From the NCBI RefSeq assembly GCF_016654115.1, contig NZ_JAEQAZ010000053.1, forward strand, positions 1 to 49,822: 49,822 nucleotides of DNA. The letters are read 5' to 3'. Positions 1-8,140 of this stretch are shown piece by piece; position 1 is the first letter of the stretch; every line of letters starts with the position of its first letter. Made by a program: the position numbers and the translations under genes. Source of the DNA: Streptomyces sp. MBT53 (GTDB taxonomy: Bacteria; Actinomycetota; Actinomycetes; Streptomycetales; Streptomycetaceae). The notes beneath the pieces are model-generated. The model was not told where the DNA came from and ran no database searches. It was given only the letters and a program-made list of their open reading frames with translations.

Positions 1-1577
1 AGGTGCTCGTCCTGGAGGCCGGCCGGCCCGACTACCCGTGGGACGTCTTCATCCACATGCCCGCCGCGCTGACCTACCCGATCGGCAGCCGGTTCTACGA
101 CTGGAAGTACGAGTCGGAACCCGAGCCGCACATGGGCGACCGGCGCGTCTACCACGCCCGCGGCAAGGTGCTGGGCGGTTCCAGCAGCATCAACGGCATG
201 ATCTTCCAGCGCGGCAACCCCATGGACTACGAGCGCTGGGCCGCCGACGCCGGCATGGAGAGCTGGGACTACGCGCACTGTCTGCCGTACTTCCGGCGGA
301 TGGAGAACTGCCTCGCGGCCGATCCCGACGACGAGTTCCGCGGCCACGACGGCCCCCTCGTCCTCGAACGCGGCCCCGCCACCAACCCGTTGTTCGGCGC
401 CTTCCTCAACGCCGTGCAGGAAGCGGGCTATCCGCGCACGGACGACGTCAACGGCTACCAGCAGGAGGGCTTCGCACCCTTCGACCGCAACGTCAGCCGA
501 GGGCGCCGACTCTCCGCCTCCAAGGCGTACCTGAAGCCCGTACGCAAGCGGCCCAACCTCACCGTCACCACCCGCGCGATGGTCAACCGCGTCCTCTTCG
601 AGGGCAAGAAGGCCGTCGGCGTCGAGTACAAGCATCACGGCAAGCTCCACCAGGTGCGCGCCCGCGAGGTCATCCTCTGCGGCGGCGCCATCAACTCCCC
701 GCAGCTGCTCCAGCTTTCGGGCGTCGGCAACGCCGAGGAGCTCAGCGCCCTCGGTATCGACGTCGTCCACGACCTGCCGGGCGTCGGCGAGAACATGCAG
801 GACCACCTGGAGGTGTACATCCAGTACGCCTGCAAGCAACCCGTCTCCATGCAGCCGTACATGGCGAAGTGGCGGGCCCCCTTCATCGGCCTGCAATGGC
901 TCTTCCGCAAGGGTCCCGCCGCCACGAACCACTTCGAGGCCGGCGGGTTCGCCCGCAGCAACGAGGACGTCGACTACCCCAACCTGATGTTCCACTTCCT
1001 GCCGATCGCGGTCCGCTACGACGGCTCCTCGCCGGCCGGCGGCCACGGCTACCAGGTGCACGTCGGGCCCATGTACTCCGACGCCATCGGCTCGGTGAAG
1101 ATCAAGAGCAAGGACCCGCTGGAGCACCCGGCGCTGCGCTTCAACTACCTCTCCACGGAACAGGATCGGCGCGAGTGGGTCGAGTCGATCCGGGTCGCCC
1201 GCAAGCTCCTCAACCAGCCCGCACTGGCCCCGTACAACGACGGCGAGATCTCGCCCGGCCCGTCCGTCGAGAGCGACGAGGAGATCCTCGCCTGGGTCGC
1301 CAAGGAGGGCGAGACCGCGCTGCATCCCTCCTGCACCTGCAAGATGGGCACCGACGAGATGTCCGTCGTCGATCCAACCAGCATGCGGGTGCACGGAGTC
1401 GAGGGGCTGCGGGTCGTCGACGCCTCGGTGATGCCGTACGTCACCAACGGCAACATCTACGCGCCCGTCATGATGATCGCCGAGAAGGCGGCCGACCTGA
1501 TCCTGGGGAAGGAGCCGCTGGCTCCCTCCAAGGCCGTGTACTACCGCCACCGCGACGCCCAGAAGCAGGCCGGGTAG
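1..1577 (+). CDS. betA: Choline dehydrogenase, GMC oxidoreductase (5' end missing)
   Basis: This is an FAD-dependent GMC-family oxidoreductase, most likely choline dehydrogenase, which oxidises choline to betaine aldehyde. The reading frame is already open at the window edge (first full codon at base 3), and the N-terminal GxGxxG dinucleotide-binding motif is missing, so roughly the first 30 residues lie outside. Visible family marks are RGKVLGGSSSINGM (flavin-binding GMC signature 1), GAINSPQLLQLSGVG (signature 2) and a C-terminal HPSCTCKMG followed by TNGNIYAPVMMIAEKAAD, which carry the catalytic His and Asn of the family. The gene stops at TAG 1575-1577, 3 nt before the next start, so the two are probably cotranscribed. 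Position beside an aldehyde dehydrogenase, a betaine importer and demethylation genes supports choline as substrate. Another GMC alcohol dehydrogenase cannot be excluded from sequence alone. Confidence 0.87.
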   Translation, partial: VLVLEAGRPDYPWDVFIHMPAALTYPIGSRFYDWKYESEPEPHMGDRRVYHARGKVLGGSSSINGMIFQRGNPMDYERWAADAGMESWDYAHCLPYFRRMENCLAADPDDEFRGHDGPLVLERGPATNPLFGAFLNAVQEAGYPRTDDVNGYQQEGFAPFDRNVSRGRRLSASKAYLKPVRKRPNLTVTTRAMVNRVLFEGKKAVGVEYKHHGKLHQVRAREVILCGGAINSPQLLQLSGVGNAEELSALGIDVVHDLPGVGENMQDHLEVYIQYACKQPVSMQPYMAKWRAPFIGLQWLFRKGPAATNHFEAGGFARSNEDVDYPNLMFHFLPIAVRYDGSSPAGGHGYQVHVGPMYSDAIGSVKIKSKDPLEHPALRFNYLSTEQDRREWVESIRVARKLLNQPALAPYNDGEISPGPSVESDEEILAWVAKEGETALHPSCTCKMGTDEMSVVDPTSMRVHGVEGLRVVDASVMPYVTNGNIYAPVMMIAEKAADLILGKEPLAPSKAVYYRHRDAQKQAG

Positions 1578-1580
1578 GGC

Positions 1581-2420
1581 GTGTTGGGCGGCGACGGTCT
1601 CAAGGCGCTGTTGTCGAGCGTCCGTTACGAGGTGCTGCCCGCGAAGGCGACCGAGGAGAAGGTTCTGGCCCATGTGCCGCGCGATGTCGTCGTCACCGTG
1701 ACGGCGTCGCCGGTCAAGGGCCTGGAACCGACCCTCGACCTCGTCGAGCGATTGTCCGCGCACGGCTACCGCGTGGTCCCGCACGTCCCCGCGCGGCTGC
1801 TGCGGGACGACGCGCACCTCAAGGATGTCGTCGAGCGGCTGCGGCAGGCCGGTGTCGACGACGTGTTCGTCCCGGCCGGCGACGCCGATCCGCCGGCCGG
1901 GGTCTACGACGGGGCGCTGCCGGTGCTCCGCAGGCTCAGCGAGTCGGGCGGCCCGTTCGCCCGCGTCGGCATCACCGGGTATCCGGAGAGTCACCCCCTC
2001 ATCCACGACGACCTCACCATCCAGGCCATGTGGGACAAGCGCACCCATGCCACGTACATCGTGAGCAACCTGTGCTTCGACGCGCGCGTGCTGGGGGAGT
2101 GGGTCGGCCGGATCAGGCGCCGTGACGTCACGCTGCCGCTGTACGTGGGTGTCGCGGGGCCGGTGCAGCGCGCGAAGCTGCTGGCCATGGCGACGAAGAT
2201 CGGGGTGGGGGAGTCGACGCGGTTCCTCACGAAGCACGCGTCGTGGTTTCTGCGGTTCGCGGCGCCTGGTGGGTACTCGCCGGACCAGCTGCTCGCGCGC
2301 ACCGCGGAGGCACTGACGGCACCCGCGGCGGGAGTGGCGGGGCTGCACGTCTTCACGTTCAACCAGCTCGCGGAAACCGAGCGTTGGCGTCGCGCGGCGC
2401 TGGCCCGGCTGGGCGGCTAG
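1581..2420 (+). CDS. Methylenetetrahydrofolate reductase-like protein
   Basis: A 279-residue protein of the MTHFR (MetF) TIM-barrel family. YEVLPAKA near residues 16-23 corresponds to the FEFFPP-type motif that carries the catalytic Glu of MTHFR. Later blocks, VTASPVKGLEPTLDLVERL, GYPESHPLI and HVFTFNQLAETERW, match the order of folate- and flavin-contacting segments. The family converts 5,10-methylene-THF to 5-methyl-THF. Here it sits in a demethylation cluster that releases one-carbon units, so it probably handles methylene-THF from dimethylglycine and sarcosine oxidation. The GTG start lies 3 nt after the betA stop, with no clear ribosome-binding site of its own, which suggests translational coupling. 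It is divergent from housekeeping MetF at the N terminus, so a specialised role or reverse direction is possible. The family is clear, but the exact reaction is inferred from context. Confidence 0.75.
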   Translation: MLGGDGLKALLSSVRYEVLPAKATEEKVLAHVPRDVVVTVTASPVKGLEPTLDLVERLSAHGYRVVPHVPARLLRDDAHLKDVVERLRQAGVDDVFVPAGDADPPAGVYDGALPVLRRLSESGGPFARVGITGYPESHPLIHDDLTIQAMWDKRTHATYIVSNLCFDARVLGEWVGRIRRRDVTLPLYVGVAGPVQRAKLLAMATKIGVGESTRFLTKHASWFLRFAAPGGYSPDQLLARTAEALTAPAAGVAGLHVFTFNQLAETERWRRAALARLGG

Positions 2421-2432
2421 CCCAGCCGGGCC
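2402..2432. terminator. Bidirectional terminator between the MTHFR-like gene and purU
   Basis: A perfect 13-bp inverted repeat (2402-2414 with 2420-2432, 5-nt loop) spans the stop codon of the MTHFR-like gene and ends 17 bases from the purU stop on the other strand. It lacks a T-tract, as is common in Streptomyces, and probably ends both converging transcripts. Confidence 0.7.
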
Positions 2433-2448
2433 CGTATACGACCGTCGC

Positions 2449-3321
2449 TCACCGGAACACCACCGTCCGATTCCCGTACACCATCACCCTGTTCTCGCTG
2501 TGCCACTTCACCGCGTGCGCCAGCACCTGTGCCTCCACGTCCCGCCCCACCGTGACCAGCTCCTCCGGGTCGAGCGAGTGGTCCACCCGCACCACGTCCT
2601 GGTCGATGATCTGGCCCTCGTCCAGTTCCGGCGTCACATAGTGCGCGGTGGCGCCCACGAGCTTCACGCCGCGGTCGTACGCCTGCTGGTAGGGGCGGGC
2701 GCCCTTGAAGCTGGGGAGGAAGGAGTGGTGGATGTTGATGGCGCGGCCCTCCAGCTCCTTGCACAGGTCGTCGGAGAGCACCTGCATGTAGCGGGCCAGC
2801 ACCACCAGGTCGATGTCCAGGTCGCGTACCAGCTCCAGAAGCCGCGCCTCGGCCTCGGCCTTCGTGTCCCTGGTGACCGGGATGTGGTGGAAGGGGATGC
2901 CGTACGTGTCCGCGAGACCCTCGAAGTCCCGGTGGTTGGAGACGATCGCGGGGATCTCGATGTTGAGGGCGCCGGTGCGCTTGCGGAAGAGCAGGTCGTT
3001 CAGGCAGTGGCCGAATTTGGACACCATGATCAGGGTCCTGGTCGGCGTCGAGGCGTCTCGGAGGGTCCAGGAGATGCGATACGCCTCGGCGACCGGACCG
3101 AATCGGTAACGCAGTGTTTTCAGGTCGGCGTTTGGATCGGAAACGTCGAAGTGGACCCTCATGAAGAAGCGGCCCTTGAGCCGATCATCGAATTGCCGGC
3201 TCTCCAGGATGTTTCCGGAGTTCCGGACGAGGAAGCCGCTCACGGCATGGACCAGTCCGGTGGTGTCCGGGCACGAGAGGGTGAGGACGAATTCGCGGCC
3301 AGGGTGCGGTCGAGGGGACAT
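2449..3321 (-). CDS. purU: Formyltetrahydrofolate deformylase PurU
   Basis: A 290-residue protein that hydrolyses 10-formyl-THF to formate and THF. Residues 1-90 form an ACT domain (FVLTLSCPDTTGLVHAVSGF). The rest is a formyltransferase domain with the catalytic segment INIHHSFLPSFKGARPYQQA (Asn and His) and DEGQIIDQD (Asp). I chose ATG 3319-3321 because the protein then starts at MSPRPHPG just before the ACT domain, has the usual family length, and has CGGAGG about 6-10 nt upstream. It is transcribed away from the aldehyde dehydrogenase gene, and the shared upstream region carries the GTTGCGCAAC sites. Linked to betaine demethylation, it would recycle THF loaded with the methyl carbons. Confidence 0.93.
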   Translation of the reverse strand: MSPRPHPGREFVLTLSCPDTTGLVHAVSGFLVRNSGNILESRQFDDRLKGRFFMRVHFDVSDPNADLKTLRYRFGPVAEAYRISWTLRDASTPTRTLIMVSKFGHCLNDLLFRKRTGALNIEIPAIVSNHRDFEGLADTYGIPFHHIPVTRDTKAEAEARLLELVRDLDIDLVVLARYMQVLSDDLCKELEGRAINIHHSFLPSFKGARPYQQAYDRGVKLVGATAHYVTPELDEGQIIDQDVVRVDHSLDPEELVTVGRDVEAQVLAHAVKWHSENRVMVYGNRTVVFR

Positions 3322-3341
3322 GAACGGCCTCCGTCGGTGCG

Positions 3342-3371
3342 TGTTGCGCAACATGGTGAGCGATACGCAAC
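3342..3371. promoter_or_regulatory. Paired operator-like sites upstream of purU/betB
   Basis: A perfect 12-bp palindrome, TGTTGCGCAACA (3342-3353), is followed by a degenerate copy, GATACGCAAC (3362-3371). The two ten-mers start 19 bases apart, and both run into ACATGG. The same pair with the same 19-base step occurs at 9270-9298 upstream of the dimethylglycine oxidase gene. The palindrome begins 20 nt upstream of the purU start. It is probably the binding site of a regulator encoded elsewhere. Confidence 0.6.
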
Positions 3372-3508
3372 ATGGTTGGGCCGTGCGCCGCTCGCGGTCA
3401 AGAGGTGGCCGGGCAATGGGCCGCATGGCGAAATCGTCATCTGCCAACCCCTTGACGTATGTCTGCACATTCGCCAGGGTGTTCCACCACAAGCAATACG
3501 GTGCACAA

Positions 3509-3516
3509 TGCGCAAC
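3509..3516. promoter_or_regulatory. Third GTTGCGCAAC-like site near the betB start
   Basis: TGCGCAAC at 3509-3516 matches 8 of the 10 bases of the palindrome at 3343-3352. It lies 25 nt upstream of the aldehyde dehydrogenase start codon, where it could act on that promoter. A single short copy is weak evidence. Confidence 0.35.
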
Positions 3517-3541
3517 GGAATTCGCTCGAAGGGCTCCACAC

Positions 3542-5011
3542 GTGGCAGACCTGTATGTGGACGGAGAATGGCGCGACGCGGTGGCCGGCGGTCACCGTGA
3601 GATCCGCTGTCCCGCCGACGGCACGCTCACCGCGACCGTGTCCGAGGGAACACGTCCCGACACCGAGGCCGCGATCGCCGCCGCCCGCCGCGCCTTCGAT
3701 GAAGGACCCTGGCCGCGCACCCCCGAGCGGGAGCGCGCAGCCCTGCTGCTGCGCACCGCCGACATCCTCGAACGCGACGCCAAGGAGTTCGCCCGCGCCG
3801 AGTCGCTGGACTCCGGCAAGCGGCTGGTGGAGAGCGAGTACGACATCGCCGACGTCGTCTCCTGCTTCCGCTACTACGGCGGGATCGGCGGCACCGACGC
3901 CGGACGGGTCATCGACACCGGGCGCGACGACGCCGTAAGTCGGGTCGTGTACGAGCCCGTCGGTGTGTGCGGGCTCATCACGCCCTGGAACTACCCGCTG
4001 CTGCAGGCCAGTTGGAAGGTCGCTCCGGCGCTCCTCGCGGGCAACACGATCGTCCTCAAGCCCAGTGAGCTGACGCCCTCCACCTCCATCCTGCTGATGA
4101 AGGCGCTGGAGGAGGCAGGGCTGCCCGCCGGGGCCGCCAACCTCGTCCTCGGGACCGGACCCGAGGTGGGCGCACCGCTCTCCGAGGACCCCGCCGTCGA
4201 CATGGTCTCCTTCACCGGGGGCCTGGAGACCGGCAAACGCATCATGGCCACCGCCGCCGCGACCGTGAAGAAGGTCGCGCTGGAGCTGGGCGGCAAGAAC
4301 CCCAACGTCATCTTCGCCGACGCCGACTTCGAGACGGCCGTGGACTTCGCGCTCACGGCCGTCTTCCTGCACTCGGGCCAAGTCTGCTCGGCCGGCGCCC
4401 GGTTGATCGTCGAGGACTCGCTGCACGACCGCTTCGTGGACGAGGTGGTGCGCCGCGCGCGGCAGATCAGGCTCGGCGGGCCCTTCGACCCCGAGGCCGA
4501 GACCGGCGCACTGATCTCCGCACAGCACCGCGAGAAGGTCGAGGCGTATGTCGCGGCCGGCATCGCCGAGGGTGCCGTACTGCGGTGCGGCGGCGAGCGG
4601 CCGACCGAACCCGCCCTCGCCGACGGGCACTTCTACCCGCCGACCGTCCTCGACGGCTGCACGCAGGACATGCGGGTGGTGCACGAGGAGTCCTTCGGAC
4701 CGGTCCTGACCGTCGAGCGCTTCACCGACGAGGACGACGCCGTACGCATCGCCAACGACACCGAGTACGGCCTCGCCGGCGCCGTCTGGACCCAGGACGC
4801 GGGCAAGGCCCAGCGGGTCGCCCGGCGGCTGCGGCACGGCACCGTGTGGATCAACGACTACCACCCCTATGTGCCGCAGGCGGAATGGGGTGGCTTCGGA
4901 CACTCGGGCGTAGGACGGGAGTTGGGACCGACCGGCCTGAACGAGTACCGAGAGCCCAAGCACATCTGGCAGAACATCCAACCCCGGCCGCAGCACTGGT
5001 TCCGCGGCTGA
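3542..5011 (+). CDS. betB: Betaine aldehyde dehydrogenase-type NAD(P)-dependent aldehyde dehydrogenase
   Basis: A 489-residue aldehyde dehydrogenase. Visible family marks are the N-terminal LYVDGEWRDA, the cofactor region ITPWNYPLLQASWKVAPALL and VSFTGGLETGKRIM, the general-base motif LELGGKNPNV (Glu), and HSGQVCSAGARL with the catalytic Cys. The C-terminal substrate segment is NDYHPYVPQAEWGGFGHSG. This last segment resembles the betaine-aldehyde and aminoaldehyde group. The frame is open far upstream, but homology starts at ADLYVDG, so I chose GTG 3542, preceded by GAAGGG at about 8 nt. The role would be to oxidise betaine aldehyde from BetA to glycine betaine. The ABC importer gene begins 20 nt downstream, so they likely form one operon. 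A different aminoaldehyde is possible as substrate. Confidence 0.8.
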   Translation: MADLYVDGEWRDAVAGGHREIRCPADGTLTATVSEGTRPDTEAAIAAARRAFDEGPWPRTPERERAALLLRTADILERDAKEFARAESLDSGKRLVESEYDIADVVSCFRYYGGIGGTDAGRVIDTGRDDAVSRVVYEPVGVCGLITPWNYPLLQASWKVAPALLAGNTIVLKPSELTPSTSILLMKALEEAGLPAGAANLVLGTGPEVGAPLSEDPAVDMVSFTGGLETGKRIMATAAATVKKVALELGGKNPNVIFADADFETAVDFALTAVFLHSGQVCSAGARLIVEDSLHDRFVDEVVRRARQIRLGGPFDPEAETGALISAQHREKVEAYVAAGIAEGAVLRCGGERPTEPALADGHFYPPTVLDGCTQDMRVVHEESFGPVLTVERFTDEDDAVRIANDTEYGLAGAVWTQDAGKAQRVARRLRHGTVWINDYHPYVPQAEWGGFGHSGVGRELGPTGLNEYREPKHIWQNIQPRPQHWFRG

Positions 5012-5031
5012 ACGCCGAAAAGAGGTCGATC

Positions 5032-6120
5032 GTGACCCCAGCACAGACCGAGGTGCCGCAGCGGCGCGGCACGCCCCAGGACTCGGGCCCCACCCCGGTC
5101 ATCTCCGTGCGCAAGCTGTGGAAGGTGTTCGGGCCGAAGGCGGACCAGGTACCCGACTCAGAGGAACTGTGCGGGCTCACCCGACGTGAGCTGATGGACC
5201 GCACCGGCTGCACCGCCGCCGTACGCGATGTGAACTTCGAGGTCTCGCCCGGCGAGGTCTTCGTCGTCATGGGCCTGTCCGGCTCCGGGAAGTCCACCCT
5301 GGTGCGATGTCTGACCCGGCTGATCGAACCCACCGCGGGTGAGATCGTCTTCGAGGGCGAGGACATCCGGGACGCGGACGCCAAGCGGCTGCGCGAACTG
5401 CGGCGCCGTAAGTTCTCCATGGTCTTCCAGCACTTCGGGCTGCTGCCGCACCGCCGGGTCGTCGACAACGTGTCGTTCGGCCTGGAGATCCGCGGCATGA
5501 GCAAGGCCGAGCGCACCAAACGGGCTCTGGAGGTCGTCGAGTTGGTGGGCCTGTCGGGATACGAGAACTCCTACCCCGACCAGCTCTCCGGCGGTATGCA
5601 GCAACGCGTCGGTCTCGCCCGGGCGTTGGCGGGCGACCCGGACGTCCTCCTCTTCGACGAACCCTTCTCCGCGCTCGACCCGCTGATCCGCCGTGACATG
5701 CAGAACGAGGTCATCCGGCTGCACCACGAGGTCGGCAAGACCATGGTGTTCATCACCCACGACCTGTCCGAGGCGCTGAAGTTGGGCGACCGCATCCTCA
5801 TCATGCGCGACGGCAAGATGGTGCAGTGCGGTACGGGCGACGAGCTGGTCGGCGCGCCCGCCGACGACTACGTGCGCGAGTTCGTGAAGGACGTACCGCG
5901 CGGCGATGTCCTCACCCTGCGCTGGATCATGCGGCCCGTTGTCGACGAAGACCCCCTGGACGGGCCGGAGTTGGGCCCGGACGTCGTCGTACGCGAGGCC
6001 ACGCGCGCGGTGCTCGCGGCCGACAAGCCCGTCAAGGTCGTCGAGAACGGCAAGCTGCTCGGCATCGTCGGCGACGAGGAGATCCTCGCGGTCGTCGCCG
6101 GGCGGGAAGGCGACGCGTGA
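5032..6120 (+). CDS. proV: Glycine betaine/proline ABC importer, ATP-binding protein
   Basis: A 362-residue ProV/OpuAA-type ATPase. Walker A is GLSGSGKST, the Q-loop region VFQHFGLLPHR, the signature LSGGMQQRVGLARAL, Walker B VLLFDEPFSALD, and the switch His is in FITHDLSEALKLGD. The insertion LTRRELMDRTGCTAAV before Walker A is typical of the quaternary-amine group. After about residue 270 there is a short CBS-like segment (VVREATRAVLAADKPVKVV), in related importers a sensor of ionic strength. The GTG start at 5032 has AGAGG about 7 nt upstream. The stop codon overlaps the permease start in ATGA, so the subunits are translationally coupled. It powers uptake of choline or betaine for the surrounding catabolic genes or for osmoprotection. 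Confidence 0.92.
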   Translation: MTPAQTEVPQRRGTPQDSGPTPVISVRKLWKVFGPKADQVPDSEELCGLTRRELMDRTGCTAAVRDVNFEVSPGEVFVVMGLSGSGKSTLVRCLTRLIEPTAGEIVFEGEDIRDADAKRLRELRRRKFSMVFQHFGLLPHRRVVDNVSFGLEIRGMSKAERTKRALEVVELVGLSGYENSYPDQLSGGMQQRVGLARALAGDPDVLLFDEPFSALDPLIRRDMQNEVIRLHHEVGKTMVFITHDLSEALKLGDRILIMRDGKMVQCGTGDELVGAPADDYVREFVKDVPRGDVLTLRWIMRPVVDEDPLDGPELGPDVVVREATRAVLAADKPVKVVENGKLLGIVGDEEILAVVAGREGDA

Positions 6121-8126
6121 TGACCGTCGCCGTGGAGAAACCGGAGCCCGCAGCTCAAGTCCAGGACGCCGTACCGGACTTGAAGGGGCCGCGACGCAAG
6201 ATCACGCGCCCCATGATGGTGGGTGCCATCCTCGTCGTATGGCTGGTGCTGTTCGCCGTGCTGCGCGGGAAGCAGACCCTGACGCTCGCGGCGGCCGATC
6301 TCACCGGACTGCACCGGTGGTTCAACGACCTGAACGACTCGGTCGGCGCGAACCGCAACTCCAACCCGCTCTTCCTCTACTTCTTCAACGAGATCCGCCT
6401 GGTCATCGACAACCTGGTGACCTTCGTCCAGGATCTGATCTCGCAGCCGAGCGGCGACCGGCCGGTGCCGCAGATCGGCTGGCTCGGAGTCGTCGGCGTC
6501 ACCGGCTTCGTGTCCTGGGCCGTCGGCAACTGGCGGGTCGCGCTCCTCGCCATGGCCGGCTTCGCCTTCTTCGGGCTCCAGGGCCTGTGGCAGGAGAGCA
6601 TGGACACCCTGGCGCTCACCCTCTCCGCCGTGCTCGTGGCGCTGGTGTTCGCGATTCCGCTGGGGGTGTGGGCGGGGCTGTCCGACCGGTTCAACCGGAT
6701 CATCACGCCCTTCCTCGACTTCATGCAGACGATGCCGACCTTCGTCTACCTGGCGCCACTGACCCTGATCTTCCTCATCGGTCCGGCCTCCGCGGTGATC
6801 GCCACGGTGATCTACGCGGCCCCGCCCGCGATCCGCATCACCGCGCACGGCATCCGCAACGTCCCGGAGACGACCGTGGAAGCGGCCGACTCGATGGGTT
6901 CGACCCGCTGGCAGTCGCTGATCAAGGTGCTGCTGCCGATGGCCAAGCGGACCGTGGTGATGGGCGTCAACCAGACCATCATGGCCGCCCTCGCGATGGT
7001 CACCATCGCGGCCCTGATCGACGCGCCAGGCCTCGGCAAGACCGTCATGCAGGCCCTCCAGTCGCTCGACGTCGGTACGGCCTTCAACGCGGGCCTCGCG
7101 ATCGTCATCATGGCCATCGTCCTGGACCGGGTCACCACCGCCTCCAGCACGAGGGCGGAACAGGCCCGGAATTCGAGCGGTCGCTTCCTCAAGTGGCGCC
7201 GCCCGCTGCTCGGTTCGGGCGCCGTGGGTGTCGTAGTGCTGATCTATCTGTCGCACACCTACCTCTGGGCGGCACAGTTCCCCGGCGACGGCACCACGGG
7301 CACGCACATCGCCAACGCGGCGGACAGCGTGACGACTTGGGCGCAGGACAACCTGTCCGGCGTCACCAACGCCTTCCGGGACGCGATCACCAACGGTCTG
7401 CTCAACCCGTTCCAGTCGCTGCTCACCGACTCCCCGTGGTGGCTCGTCGGCGCGGCCCTGATCGGCATCGGCGTGGTCGTCGGCGGCTGGCGCTCCGGGG
7501 TCACAACCGCCATATGCGTAGGGCTGCTTGTGGGCACCGGCGTGTGGTCGGACGCGATGACCACGCTGGCCTCCACCGTCGTGGCGACCGTGATCGTGAT
7601 GCTGTTCGGCATCGCCTTCGGGGTGTGGATGGGGCGCAGCATGATGGTGGACCGGGTGTTGCGGCCCACGCTGGACGCGGCGCAGGTCATGCCGCCGTTC
7701 GTCTATCTGGTGCCGTTCCTTGCGCTGTTCGGCGCGACCCGCTTCACCGCGATCGTCGCCGCCGTCGTGTACGCCGTACCAGTGGCCATCAAGATCACCG
7801 CCGACGGGGTGCGGGCCGTGCCCGAGACTACCGTCGAGGCGGCCACCGCGGCCGGGTGCAACACCTGGCAGATCATCACCAAGGTTCAACTGCCGATGGC
7901 ACGCAGCGCCCTGACCCTCGCGACCAACCAGGGCCTGATCTATGTGCTGTCGATGGTTGTAGTGGGCGGCCTGGTGGGGGCCGGCGCCCTCGGCTACGAC
8001 GTCGTGGCCGGCTTCTCGCAGAGCGAGCTGTACGGCAAGGGCCTGGCGGCTGGGCTCGCCATCGTCCTGCTGGGAGTCATGTTCGACCGGATCACTCAGG
8101 CGGCCGCGCGCCGAACCAGCGCTTAA
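6120..8126 (+). CDS. proW: Glycine betaine ABC importer permease with two fused permease domains
   Basis: A 668-residue membrane protein holding two BPD_transp_1 (ProW/OpuAB) domains in tandem. The first, around residues 160-340, carries the EAA loop TVEAADSMGSTRWQSLIKVL. The second, around residues 470-660, carries TVEAATAAGCNTWQIITKVQ. In each half the sequence DFMQTMPTFVYL / DAAQVMPPFVYL precedes the EAA loop. Ordinary ProW has one such domain and works as a homodimer. Here one polypeptide could supply the entire pore. The N terminus is cytosolic and followed by a TM segment (MMVGAILVVWLVLFAVL). The ATG start sits in an ATGA overlap with proV, and the lipoprotein gene follows 14 nt later. 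Confidence 0.9.
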   Translation: MTVAVEKPEPAAQVQDAVPDLKGPRRKITRPMMVGAILVVWLVLFAVLRGKQTLTLAAADLTGLHRWFNDLNDSVGANRNSNPLFLYFFNEIRLVIDNLVTFVQDLISQPSGDRPVPQIGWLGVVGVTGFVSWAVGNWRVALLAMAGFAFFGLQGLWQESMDTLALTLSAVLVALVFAIPLGVWAGLSDRFNRIITPFLDFMQTMPTFVYLAPLTLIFLIGPASAVIATVIYAAPPAIRITAHGIRNVPETTVEAADSMGSTRWQSLIKVLLPMAKRTVVMGVNQTIMAALAMVTIAALIDAPGLGKTVMQALQSLDVGTAFNAGLAIVIMAIVLDRVTTASSTRAEQARNSSGRFLKWRRPLLGSGAVGVVVLIYLSHTYLWAAQFPGDGTTGTHIANAADSVTTWAQDNLSGVTNAFRDAITNGLLNPFQSLLTDSPWWLVGAALIGIGVVVGGWRSGVTTAICVGLLVGTGVWSDAMTTLASTVVATVIVMLFGIAFGVWMGRSMMVDRVLRPTLDAAQVMPPFVYLVPFLALFGATRFTAIVAAVVYAVPVAIKITADGVRAVPETTVEAATAAGCNTWQIITKVQLPMARSALTLATNQGLIYVLSMVVVGGLVGAGALGYDVVAGFSQSELYGKGLAAGLAIVLLGVMFDRITQAAARRTSA

Positions 8127-8140
8127 AGGAGCACGACACC

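Noticed and set aside
3161..3541. N-terminal extension of the aldehyde dehydrogenase by about 127 codons
   Set aside because: The extension runs antisense through the purU start and the operators and shows no homology. Family similarity begins at ADLYVDG.
3437..5044. A 535-codon minus-strand frame opposite betB
   Set aside because: It is antisense to a clear aldehyde dehydrogenase and has no recognisable domain.
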